DNA of 64,000 nt from a bacterium (GTDB lineage Bacteria; Zhuqueibacterota; QNDG01; DSAB01), in the NCBI GenBank assembly GCA_011388275.1, contig DSAB01000121.1, forward strand, positions 59,579-123,578, read 5' to 3'. Shown one piece after another: positions 33,239 to 41,558 of this stretch. The first letter of the stretch is position 1, and the number at the start of each line of letters is the position of its first letter. The notes beneath the pieces are model-generated. The model did not search any database and was not told the DNA's origin. It saw only the letters and a list, made by a program, of their open reading frames with translations. The position numbers and the translations under genes are program-made.

Positions 33239-35058
33239 AACGGTCTCTGCTGAATGTCAGGAAGGCTTCATTGGCCGGGGAATACAGCCGGAACATCCAT
33301 AAGAATACGTTAACGGTCGGAATGCAAGCGCTGGAAAAGCAAATTCAATCCATATTAAGCAGCCTCTATCCGCCTGAAGAGGCCGGGAAAGCGGCGGGTC
33401 TTTTGGTTCGATGGATCGATGAAGCCCGGTCTCTTTCTCCGAATCGGATTCCTGATCCGGGCTGGTCTTCCAGGGATATTGTTCTTGTAACCTATGCCGA
33501 TACGTTGAGTCGGAAGGGTCAATATCCGCTCCAGACCCTTTCAGAGTTTCTCATGTCCCGCTGCGAAGACATCGTTTCCACGATTCATGTTCTCCCCTTT
33601 TTCCCCTATTCATCCGATGACGGTTTCGCAGTCGAAGACTTCTCGTCCGTGAATCCACCTCTGGGCTCCTGGCGGCATATCGAGAGACTCAGCCAAAATT
33701 TTCGAATCATGGCCGACCTGGTACTGAATCATGTCTCTTCCCGGTCCGGCTGGTTCGCCTCCTATTTAAAAGGCGAAGAAGGATTTCAAAATCTGGCTAT
33801 TGAAGTGAGCCCTCAAGCCGATCTGTCACGGATCGTTCGGCCCAGGGAGACATCGCTTCTGACGCCCTTTGTCAAGGCGGATGGAACCCGGGTTCACCTG
33901 TGGACGACCTTTGGACCCGATCAGGTGGATTTGAATTATCAAAGCCCTGATGTGCTGCTGAAGATGATGGACGTTCTCTTTCTCTATCTTCGGCATGGAA
34001 TTTCCATGTTCAGACTGGATGCGGTTGCCTATCTGTGGAAATGTTCCGGATCGGCCGGCATTCATTTGAAGGAGACGCATGCCCTCATTAAGCTGATACG
34101 CCTGATAGTCACCGCCGTCAGGAAAGACGCGATTCTGGTCACGGAAACCAACGTGCCTCATGAGGAGAACATTCAATATTTCGGCGATGGAGAGGATGAG
34201 GCCCACCTCGTGTATAATTTTACTTTGCCGCCGCTTTTGCTCCATGCGTTCATTTACGGCGATACTCGAACACTGAGCCGGTGGGCATCGACTCTTAGGA
34301 CTCTGTCCGGTCATACGACTTTCCTGAATTTCACGGCTTCTCATGACGGTATCGGTGTCAGACCCCTGGAAGGGATCGTGGAACCCGATGAGCTGCGGCG
34401 GATCATCCGAAGAATCCGGGAGAACGGCGGAAAGATTTCGTATCGCCGGGATTTTAACGGAAACCGCGTTCCCTATGAATTGAATATCACCTATATCGAT
34501 GCTCTCAACGGACCGGAAACCCGAAATGAAGCCGATCTGGCCCGGCGCTTCCTGGCTTCACAGTCCGTGCCTTTGATATTACCGGGAATTCCCGCGGTCT
34601 ATATTCACAGCCTTTTGGGTTCCCGAAACTGGCTGGAGGGAGTCCGGCAACGGGGGATTGCCCGGGCGATCAACCGTGAAAAATTGGATATGGATGAAGT
34701 GAATCAGGCGACACAATGTTCGGATTCTTTTCGATTTCGCGTTTTTCAGGGGCTTTCGAAAATGCTCAGGACGAGAAGAGAACAGCCTGCCCTGGATCCC
34801 CAGGCATCGTGTGAGGTGCTGAAGATCGATCCCCGTCTGTTTGCCGTACGGCGTTCGTGTCCGCAGCAGACTCTTTTGGCAGTGGTGAATGTCACGTATC
34901 AAAACTGGATTACAAGTCTTCCTGCGGACGGAATTTCACAAAAAGGATTCTGTGTGCTGAACAAGAAGACAATCGACATGAATCGTGTTGAAATCGGCCC
35001 CCATGAAATTTTCTGGATTCAACCGGGCTGTCTGGAGGAGAATTCAAATGAAAAGTAA
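33235..35058 (+). CDS. GH13_18 sugar phosphorylase, candidate glucosylglycerate phosphorylase
   Basis: This 607-residue enzyme belongs to the sucrose-phosphorylase branch of GH13. Visible marks are VTYADTLS, STIHVLPFFPYSSDDGF, MADLVLNHVS, the nucleophile in MFRLDAVAYLWK (Asp262), the acid/base in LVTETNVP (Glu304), and the stabiliser in FTASHDGIGVRPLEG (Asp371). The branch includes sucrose, sucrose-6-phosphate, glucosylglycerol and glucosylglycerate phosphorylases. The nearby glucosyl-3-phosphoglycerate synthase makes the last the best guess: 2-O-glucosylglycerate plus Pi giving glucose 1-phosphate and glycerate. The GTG start overlaps the previous stop; a later ATG at 33322 would remove a basic 29-residue tail. 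Confidence 0.82.
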   Translation: MKRSLLNVRKASLAGEYSRNIHKNTLTVGMQALEKQIQSILSSLYPPEEAGKAAGLLVRWIDEARSLSPNRIPDPGWSSRDIVLVTYADTLSRKGQYPLQTLSEFLMSRCEDIVSTIHVLPFFPYSSDDGFAVEDFSSVNPPLGSWRHIERLSQNFRIMADLVLNHVSSRSGWFASYLKGEEGFQNLAIEVSPQADLSRIVRPRETSLLTPFVKADGTRVHLWTTFGPDQVDLNYQSPDVLLKMMDVLFLYLRHGISMFRLDAVAYLWKCSGSAGIHLKETHALIKLIRLIVTAVRKDAILVTETNVPHEENIQYFGDGEDEAHLVYNFTLPPLLLHAFIYGDTRTLSRWASTLRTLSGHTTFLNFTASHDGIGVRPLEGIVEPDELRRIIRRIRENGGKISYRRDFNGNRVPYELNITYIDALNGPETRNEADLARRFLASQSVPLILPGIPAVYIHSLLGSRNWLEGVRQRGIARAINREKLDMDEVNQATQCSDSFRFRVFQGLSKMLRTRREQPALDPQASCEVLKIDPRLFAVRRSCPQQTLLAVVNVTYQNWITSLPADGISQKGFCVLNKKTIDMNRVEIGPHEIFWIQPGCLEENSNEK

Positions 35059-36217
35059 TTTCTCCGAGCTAAAGCAGACTGTGGATAAGATTATGTCGAT
35101 CAGAGAAATCATCCTTACCAATGTTGTGCTGATCGGACAGACACCCAGCCAGGCACATTCGGATGAAAGCAAAAGCAATTCGATTCGATCTCAAATGTTT
35201 TTGGATCGTCTGGCCGAGACGCAGCCTGATGAACTGACGACGGATTTTCATGGAAATCCCCTGGCTTTGTTCAAGGGTGCGTCGGCACGGTCACATCCCA
35301 TCATGCTGGTGGCCCATATGGATACGGCTCTGGGGATGGAATCGGAGTGTCATTATCAGGTGAGCGAAGACTATCTGATTGGTCCCGGACTCATCGACAA
35401 TTCACTGGGTGTGGGGGTTCTGATTTCCATTCCCGATATTCTCAAAACACTGGAGATCAAACTGAAATCGGATCTGGTTCTCATCGGATTGCCGGAATCA
35501 TTGAGAGACAGCAATTTGAAGAGCATACGCAATTTTCTTTCCGCCTGGAAGAGCCCGGTCAAGGCGGCTGTGTGTATCGAAGGAGGAGAGATCGGACGGT
35601 TGAACTACTTTTCAAAAGGCATGATACGCGCGGAGATCCTGTGCGATATCCCCCAGGAAATCGGTTATACGGACAAGTACGGTTTAAATGCCATTATTGT
35701 CATGAACGAAGTCATCAACCGGGTTCTGGCCATCCGCCTTCCCCTCAGGCCGCAGACCAATATCGTGCTGGGGGAGATTCACAGCGGATACAAACACGGA
35801 GAGCTTCCGTTGTACGCGCGTCTGGGATTTGAGATTCACAGTGACTCCGATGATATGGTGGAGGATACTTTCGGCAGAATCCTGGAGATCAGCGATGATC
35901 TGTCGCATAAATTCAGCGCTCAAATACGGCTCAGGAAGATCAGTTCCGTAAAGGCGGCGCATTTGCATTTCCATCATCCCATGATCAAGGCGGCGATTCG
36001 GGTCATGGAGGCGCTGGAAATCAAGCCGATTATTGAATCCAGCGAGTCGGAACTTTCGGTTTTTCTTTCACATCGAATACCGGCCATCACCCTGGCCATT
36101 GCCCACGGTTTGAATCCCCAGAAAGAGAATGAACAGATATTCATACCGTCTATTTACAAGGGCATCGCCCAGCTTGTCGGGGTGATCAAGGCCATCGATG
36201 AGGAGGGGGTCAAATGA
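35048..36217 (+). CDS. M20/M42-like metallopeptidase homologue with an altered active site
   Basis: This 389-residue protein has the fold marks of the M20/M42 peptidase clan: VAHMDTALG (His-x-Asp), GPGLIDNSLGVG (bridging Asp), CIEGGEIG and ITLAIAHG near the end. The usual adjacent Glu-Glu pair is replaced: at the expected place the sequence is LIGLPESLRDSN, with only one Glu. It may be an esterase, amidase or a non-catalytic relative. The ATG at 35048 follows GGAGGAG and overlaps the phosphorylase end by 11 bases; the stop overlaps gpgS (ATGA). Its role in a compatible-solute operon is unknown. Confidence 0.7.
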   Translation: MKSNFSELKQTVDKIMSIREIILTNVVLIGQTPSQAHSDESKSNSIRSQMFLDRLAETQPDELTTDFHGNPLALFKGASARSHPIMLVAHMDTALGMESECHYQVSEDYLIGPGLIDNSLGVGVLISIPDILKTLEIKLKSDLVLIGLPESLRDSNLKSIRNFLSAWKSPVKAAVCIEGGEIGRLNYFSKGMIRAEILCDIPQEIGYTDKYGLNAIIVMNEVINRVLAIRLPLRPQTNIVLGEIHSGYKHGELPLYARLGFEIHSDSDDMVEDTFGRILEISDDLSHKFSAQIRLRKISSVKAAHLHFHHPMIKAAIRVMEALEIKPIIESSESELSVFLSHRIPAITLAIAHGLNPQKENEQIFIPSIYKGIAQLVGVIKAIDEEGVK

Positions 36218-37224
36218 CGAGCGATCATTGGCTGAATACCCATACATTTCATTATTCCGACTTTTCTGATCTGAACAAGCTGGTGGAGATCAAGGAGAAA
36301 AAGAAGTTGACCGTTTCTTTGTGCTTCCCCACGTTGAACGAGGAAAAAACCATAGCCAAAGAGATCATTATCATGAGATCGGAATTGGTGTTGAAATCAC
36401 CCCTTATCGATGAAATTCTTGTCATCGATTCCGGTTCAACAGATAATACGGTGCCTGTAGCCAGAGAATACGGGGCGGATGTTTATATTGCCGATGACAT
36501 TCTTCCCGAGCTGCCGGAAAAGTATAAAGGGAAAGGAGAGAATCTCTGGAAAGCGCTTTATGTGGCAAAGGGCGACATCATCGTTTATCTGGATGCGGAT
36601 ATCAAGAATATTCATCATCGGTTTGCCTATGGGCTGATCGGTCCGCTCCTGTTAAAGAAGGATATCAAATTCACCAAGGCTTTTTATGATCGGCCCATTT
36701 CCGAAGAGACGGGGGTTATTCGTCCTTCAGGAGGGGGCAGAGTCACCGAGCTGGTTACCAGACCCCTTTTTTCACTGTTGTATCCGGGACTGGCACAGAT
36801 CATTCAGCCTCTTTCCGGTGAATACGCCGCATACCGGGAAATTCTGGATCGGCTGAATTTTCCCATCGGATATGGCGTGGAGACCGGCATGCTTCTCGAG
36901 ATTTATGACCGGTGGGGCCTGGACGTGATGGCTCAGGTCGATTTGGACAAGCGTATCCACCGCAATCAGGATACCCTGGCCCTGGGACGCATGTCTTTCA
37001 GCATTCTTCATACCTTTTTCAAGTTTGCGCAAAATCGAAAACTGATTGCTCTGAATCAGCCCCTTCATGACCGGTTGATACAGTACCAGGCGGCCGATGA
37101 TATTTATATGCCGAAAACACATCAGTTGAAGCATCAGGTGCGACCACCCATGATTGAACTGGAAACGTACAGAAAACGGTTTCCAAAAAGGAAAAAGGCC
37201 TTTAAGGCGGCGTCCGGGCCATGA
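36214..37224 (+). CDS. gpgS: Glucosyl-3-phosphoglycerate synthase
   Basis: This 336-residue GT-A glycosyltransferase of the GT81 type transfers glucose from an NDP-glucose to 3-phosphoglycerate. Motifs: SLCFPTLNEEKTIAKEI, VIDSGSTDNT, the metal-binding DAD in VYLDADIKN (residues 127-129), RPSGGGRVTELVTRPLFSLLYPGL, and QPLSGEYAAYREILDRLNFPIGYGVETGML, all characteristic of GpgS. It is the committed step of glucosylglycerate synthesis, an osmolyte in some halotolerant and thermophilic bacteria and a precursor of methylglucose polysaccharide in mycobacteria. It is linked by ATGA overlaps on both sides. Confidence 0.9.
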   Translation: MTSDHWLNTHTFHYSDFSDLNKLVEIKEKKKLTVSLCFPTLNEEKTIAKEIIIMRSELVLKSPLIDEILVIDSGSTDNTVPVAREYGADVYIADDILPELPEKYKGKGENLWKALYVAKGDIIVYLDADIKNIHHRFAYGLIGPLLLKKDIKFTKAFYDRPISEETGVIRPSGGGRVTELVTRPLFSLLYPGLAQIIQPLSGEYAAYREILDRLNFPIGYGVETGMLLEIYDRWGLDVMAQVDLDKRIHRNQDTLALGRMSFSILHTFFKFAQNRKLIALNQPLHDRLIQYQAADDIYMPKTHQLKHQVRPPMIELETYRKRFPKRKKAFKAASGP

Positions 37225-38615
37225 AAGTCGCGTATTTACATTATCATTTGAAACCTGGCGGAGTCACCACGGTGATTCAACATCAGATACGGGCCGTGCA
37301 GAATGTCGCTGATGTGATGGTTTTTTCATCCACTCCATTTATCGAATCTCCTGAAATTCCCGTGAAACAGATCCCCTGGCTTGCCTACGACTCGGACATC
37401 ATAGAGCCCGTTCGGTCTGAAAAGCTGGCGGACATCATGGAGCTGGAGATGAAACGCCGTTGGGGTTCTCTGTGTGATGTTCTGCATGTACATAATCCCA
37501 CCCTGGGAAAGAACCGGGGACTCAGGGATGCGCTCATTCGCCTGCGGGACCGGGGCTGCCCACTGCTTCTTCAGATCCATGATTTCGCCGAAGACGGAAG
37601 ACCCCGGCTTTACGATCCGGATTCCTATCTCGAAGATGTGCATTACGGGGTGATCAATGCCAGGGATCAGTCCGTTCTTCTTGATGCGGGACTCAAGCCG
37701 GAAGGGCTTCATCGGCTGGATAATCGAGTCCGTGAATTTCCGTTCCATGAATCCGAAGAGGGCGACACGCTGATCTATCCGGTGCGGGCTATTCGGCGAA
37801 AAAATGTGGGTGAAGCCATATTTGTCCATCAATGGCTTGGTTTTCACGGATCCCTGGGAATCACTCTGCCGGCCAACAGTGTTTCGGACAGGGTTATACA
37901 GAAAGACTGGGAGCGTTTTGTCCGCGAAAAGGCGTTTTCTGTTCATTTTGACATCGGAATCCATAATGATTTCAATGGGTTGATGCAGGATGCCTTTTTG
38001 GTCATTACCACGAGTGTCAACGAAGGTTTCGGTTTTTCGTTTTTGGAACCCTGGACAGCCGGAAAGGCCGTGATCGGACGCCGGCTTTCGGTATGTGATG
38101 ATTTCAAGGAACACGGTGTTGATTTGGACCATCTTTATACTCGGCTGCTCATTCCCGCTGAATTTTTCGATATCGGATCATTTCAAAAACGCTATGCGGC
38201 GGCTCTGAAACGGGCGATGGCGGCCTTTGGACGCGCTTTGCTTCCTGAAGCGGTCGATTCTTCGCTGAACACGTTAACTGCCGCCGGATCCATCGATTTT
38301 GGCCGGCTGGATGAGACGGCGCAGAGAGAGGCGATCACATATCTGGTAAAAGAGAGATCGGCGAAAAGGATAATCAGCGGATTGAACCCGCATCGCCGTC
38401 TCTTCCAACCGGACCGGGACCTTCGAAAAAAAATCAGCAAGAACGCGCAAACCGTCAGGGAGCATTGGGGAGAAAACGCTTTCAGAAAGCGGCTTCTGGC
38501 AGCATACGATGCGGTTATAAAGGGCCGCGTCAAACAGCGGATCGACACCGAAGCCGTTCTGAAGGCCTTTCTCCGACCACGGGATTTCACAATGATACGA
38601 TGGAACAATGAATAG
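37221..38615 (+). CDS. GT-B glycosyltransferase of unknown acceptor
   Basis: This 464-residue protein begins MKVAYLHYHLKPGGVTTVIQ, a GT4-like N-terminal nucleotide-fold start. The C-terminal half has TSVNEGFGFSFLEPWTAGKAVIGR, the classical GT-B donor-sugar motif with its two glutamates. A ~130-residue helical C-terminal tail follows (LNPHRRLFQPDRDLRKKISKNAQTVREHWG) that I do not recognise. The start overlaps gpgS (ATGA). It could add a second sugar to glucosylglycerate or make another glycoside; the product cannot be deduced from sequence. Confidence 0.75.
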   Translation: MKVAYLHYHLKPGGVTTVIQHQIRAVQNVADVMVFSSTPFIESPEIPVKQIPWLAYDSDIIEPVRSEKLADIMELEMKRRWGSLCDVLHVHNPTLGKNRGLRDALIRLRDRGCPLLLQIHDFAEDGRPRLYDPDSYLEDVHYGVINARDQSVLLDAGLKPEGLHRLDNRVREFPFHESEEGDTLIYPVRAIRRKNVGEAIFVHQWLGFHGSLGITLPANSVSDRVIQKDWERFVREKAFSVHFDIGIHNDFNGLMQDAFLVITTSVNEGFGFSFLEPWTAGKAVIGRRLSVCDDFKEHGVDLDHLYTRLLIPAEFFDIGSFQKRYAAALKRAMAAFGRALLPEAVDSSLNTLTAAGSIDFGRLDETAQREAITYLVKERSAKRIISGLNPHRRLFQPDRDLRKKISKNAQTVREHWGENAFRKRLLAAYDAVIKGRVKQRIDTEAVLKAFLRPRDFTMIRWNNE

Positions 38616-39471
38616 ATTCGAAAAAAGACTTGCCGCTCTGATACGGGAGAATTCATTCCCCATGCAGCCAGTGCAAACGGACGTTGATCCGGTTTTGAAA
38701 CCCCTGAACCCTATTCGGGCGGTACTCTATGATGTGTATGGGACTCTTTTTATCAGCGCTTCCGGGGATCTGGGAAAGAATGTATTGCAAAATGAAACAG
38801 CGGACCGCTTATTTAAACAATATCGTTTGGATTCGACCCTCTCTGCCGGGGAACTGGCCCGCCGATTTGAAGCCGAGATTCGAAAAGCGCATCACTCCGA
38901 AAAAGCGAGAGGTGCCGACTTCCCCGAGGTTCGCTATGATGTTCTGTGGCAGAACATACTGGGGACTCAGAATACGGAGACAGCGCGAATCTGGGCCCTT
39001 GTCTATGAGTTGGCCGTCAATCCGGTATTTCCTATGCCCTTTGCCAAAGAGGTGATCGAGGGTTTGAAACGATCGGGGATGCGTCAGGGCTTGATATCAA
39101 ACGCCCAGTTTTTTACACCTCTGCTGTTTCCAGCCTTGATGCAGGCGGACATGGAAACGCTGGGAATCGACCCCGAACTGGTGTTTTTTTCCTGTCAATG
39201 GGGAAGAGCCAAGCCTTCTCCCCTCCTTTTCAAAGAGGCTTTGGAACGGTTATTGCATTTTCACGTTCAGCCGGAAACGGTTCTTTTCATCGGGAATGAT
39301 ATGCTGAACGATATTCTGCCGGCCCGGTCAGCCGGTTTTTGCACGGCGTTATTTGCCGGTGACCGGCGGTCTTTACGGCTGCGAAGAGACATGGAAAAAT
39401 GCCGGAATCTGTCGCCGGATCTGGTCATTACGGAATGGAATCAACTGCTTGACTGCCTGAAGGAGCCTTAA
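38608..39471 (+). CDS. HAD-superfamily hydrolase with DVYGT motif
   Basis: This 287-residue protein has the HAD core: motif I AVLYDVYGTLF (Asp42), motif II GLISNAQ, motif III lysine in CQWGRAKPSP and motif IV FIGNDMLNDILPARSAGF. A phosphatase such as glucosyl-3-phosphoglycerate phosphatase would be expected here. However the second aspartate of the usual DxDGT is Tyr44, a pattern known from L-2-haloacid dehalogenases and some other HAD enzymes, so phosphatase activity is not assured. The start at 38608 overlaps the glycosyltransferase gene, and its stop overlaps the next gene as TAATG. Confidence 0.78.
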   Translation: MNRFEKRLAALIRENSFPMQPVQTDVDPVLKPLNPIRAVLYDVYGTLFISASGDLGKNVLQNETADRLFKQYRLDSTLSAGELARRFEAEIRKAHHSEKARGADFPEVRYDVLWQNILGTQNTETARIWALVYELAVNPVFPMPFAKEVIEGLKRSGMRQGLISNAQFFTPLLFPALMQADMETLGIDPELVFFSCQWGRAKPSPLLFKEALERLLHFHVQPETVLFIGNDMLNDILPARSAGFCTALFAGDRRSLRLRRDMEKCRNLSPDLVITEWNQLLDCLKEP

Positions 39472-40742
39472 TGTATCAAAATACGCGAATGAAACATGTA
39501 GGATTTATTTCAACCCGGTTTCATGGGACGGACGGAGTGTCCATGGAAGCGGCCAAATGGGTGGAAGTTTTTGAAAACATGCGGTTTGATTGTTATTTCT
39601 TTTCCGGTCTCTCCGATTGGAATCCGAAAAAGAGCATGATCGTTCCTGAAGCTTTTTTCGGGCATCCACGCATCAAATCCCTTCACGAACATTTTTTCGG
39701 CATCAAGGCGCGGCGTGTCGAGTACACGGAGGAAATACACGCTATCCGGAAAGAGTTGAAAGAGGCTCTGTATCGATTTATCCGCAAGTTTGATATTGAT
39801 TTGCTGATTATCGAAAATGCGATCTCCATTCCCCTGCATATTCCCCTTGGGCTGGCTGTTACGGAATTGATTACGGAGACCAATATTCCCGCGGTGGGAC
39901 ATCATCACGATTTTTACTGGGAGCGTGAACGATTTATGGTCAACTGTGTCAATGATTACATCACGATGGCCTTTCCGCCGAGTCTGAATTCGCTGATACA
40001 TGTGGTGATTAATTCGGAAGCGAGAAAGATGCTGAGCTACCGGCGCGGTCTGTCTTCCTACATTGTTCCCAATGTGTTCAATTATGATCAAAAAGCCCCG
40101 GGCATCGATGATTACAACAAAGGCCTGAAACAGGACATCGGTCTTGAAGAAGACGATCTCCTGTTCCTTCAGCCCACGCGCATTATCCAGCGGAAGGGAA
40201 TTGAGAGTGCGATCGAAATGGTTCACCGTCTGAACAATCCGAAGATCAAACTGGTAATCACGCATTCCGGAAAAGACGAGGGCACCGCCTATTATAACCG
40301 AATAATAAGCTATGCCGATCTGCTCAAGGTTCCACTCGTCATCCGGCCCGAAAAATTCGGCAGCCATCGATCAATGGGGCCTGACGGAGAAAAAATATAC
40401 AGCATATGGGATATATACCCTCACGCCGATCTGGTGACCTATCCTTCCTCTTATGAAGGCTTTGGAAACGCGTTTCTGGAGGCCGTTTTTTTCCGGAAAC
40501 CCGTTCTCGTCAACCGCTACTCCATCTATCAGTCCGATATCGAACCCCTCGGGTTCGATGTGATCGCCATGAATCATTATATCAGTGATGAAGTCCTGGC
40601 ATCGGTACAGGATATTCTGCGGGATGAAAAACGCAGGCTGGCTATGGTGGATAAAAATTATGAATTGGCGTCCCGGCATTTTTCCTATGAGATTCTTGTA
40701 CAGAAGATCAAGACATTGCTGCTTCATTTCGGACATATTTAA
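39471..40742 (+). CDS. GT4 glycosyltransferase, candidate mannosylglucosylglycerate synthase
   Basis: This 423-residue GT-B enzyme begins KHVGFISTRFHGTDGVSMEAAKW, a donor-fold start with the G-T-D-G-V loop, and carries FLQPTRIIQRKGIESAIEM and the donor motif YPSSYEGFGNAFLEAVFFRKPVLVNRYSIY. From the operon, the acceptor may be glucosylglycerate or its phosphate, which would give mannosylglucosylglycerate as known from Petrotoga; this assignment is inference. AGGAG precedes the ATG at 39471. A second in-frame Met at residue 7 is also possible. It ends the operon. Confidence 0.72.
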   Translation: MYQNTRMKHVGFISTRFHGTDGVSMEAAKWVEVFENMRFDCYFFSGLSDWNPKKSMIVPEAFFGHPRIKSLHEHFFGIKARRVEYTEEIHAIRKELKEALYRFIRKFDIDLLIIENAISIPLHIPLGLAVTELITETNIPAVGHHHDFYWERERFMVNCVNDYITMAFPPSLNSLIHVVINSEARKMLSYRRGLSSYIVPNVFNYDQKAPGIDDYNKGLKQDIGLEEDDLLFLQPTRIIQRKGIESAIEMVHRLNNPKIKLVITHSGKDEGTAYYNRIISYADLLKVPLVIRPEKFGSHRSMGPDGEKIYSIWDIYPHADLVTYPSSYEGFGNAFLEAVFFRKPVLVNRYSIYQSDIEPLGFDVIAMNHYISDEVLASVQDILRDEKRRLAMVDKNYELASRHFSYEILVQKIKTLLLHFGHI

Positions 40743-40852
40743 ATCTGTCCGGATCGATTATTTCCTTCCAGTGGCTTGATGACACACGGATCATCGGTCT
40801 CTCCTGAAATGCATTCATCGCTTTGAAACGGAAATTTTTTTTTTTACATTCA

Positions 40853-40861
40853 TGGTATAAT
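40853..40861 (+). promoter_or_regulatory. Extended -10 promoter for the UPF0316 gene
   Basis: TGGTATAAT is an extended -10 element (TGn plus consensus TATAAT) with no good -35 box; an 11-base T-run lies just upstream (40835-40845). Transcription would start near 40868. This is downstream of an ATG at 40864, so that ATG cannot be used from this promoter, and the ATG at 40894 is favoured. Confidence 0.55.
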
Positions 40862-40893
40862 GCATGGTCGATCAATTGACGGGGTCCTTCTTT

Positions 40894-41529
40894 ATGGAAT
40901 TATCGATTATTGATTCATCGCTTTTTACCTGGGTTCTCGTGCCCCTTTTCATCTTTCTGGCAAGGATCTGTGACGTCACGATCGGTACGATCCGAATTCT
41001 TTTTCTTTCCCGGGGCGACAAGCTTCTTGCTCCCATTCTTGGATTTTTCGAGGTTCTCATCTGGTTACTGGCCATCGGGCAGATTATGCAGAATCTTTCC
41101 AATATTCTGTGTTATCTGGCCTACGCGTCGGGATTCGCGTTCGGTAATTTTGTGGGGATCATCATTGAAGAGAAACTGGCCCTGGGAAAGATCATTGTTC
41201 GTATCATTACCCAGAAGGATGCCACCGAGCTTATCGATTCATTGAGGAGTTCCGGATTCGGGGTTACCTCAATAAAGGCCCGAGGAGCCCAGGGACGGGT
41301 TCATGTGCTTTACTCGATCATCGAGCGATGTGATATCGACCGGATAATAAAAAACATTCATCGGTTCAATCCCAGAGCCTTTTATACGCTTGAAGATGTT
41401 CGGTATGTCAAGGAGGGAATTTTCCCGGAACGGTCTAAATACTGGAGGAATCGGTGGATCAAACCGCCGCGTTTCTATCGCCGGCTTCGCATTTTCAGGA
41501 GGCAGGTGTTTCAGAGAAAAGCAAAATAA
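40894..41529 (+). CDS. UPF0316 (DUF2179) membrane protein
   Basis: This 211-residue protein matches the UPF0316 family: helices VLVPLFIFLARICDVTIGTIRILFLSRG, FFEVLIWLLAIGQIMQNLSN and YLAYASGFAFGNFVGIIIEEKLALG, then a cytosolic DUF2179-like domain (IVRIITQKDATELIDSLRSSGFGVTSIKARGAQGRVHVLYSIIERCDI). The last ~40 residues are very basic and aromatic (SKYWRNRWIKPPRFYRRLRIFRRQ), unusual for the family. The function is unknown. The start at 40894 is chosen from the promoter position; ATG 40864 would add ten residues. Confidence 0.85.
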   Translation: MELSIIDSSLFTWVLVPLFIFLARICDVTIGTIRILFLSRGDKLLAPILGFFEVLIWLLAIGQIMQNLSNILCYLAYASGFAFGNFVGIIIEEKLALGKIIVRIITQKDATELIDSLRSSGFGVTSIKARGAQGRVHVLYSIIERCDIDRIIKNIHRFNPRAFYTLEDVRYVKEGIFPERSKYWRNRWIKPPRFYRRLRIFRRQVFQRKAK

Positions 41530-41558
41530 GACAGGGCATTTATAAATCAGGTGTTCGC

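Noticed and set aside
40835-40845. Run of eleven Ts as terminator of the glucosylglycerate operon
   Set aside because: No stable GC-rich stem precedes it within 40 bases; it more likely belongs to the upstream part of the promoter.
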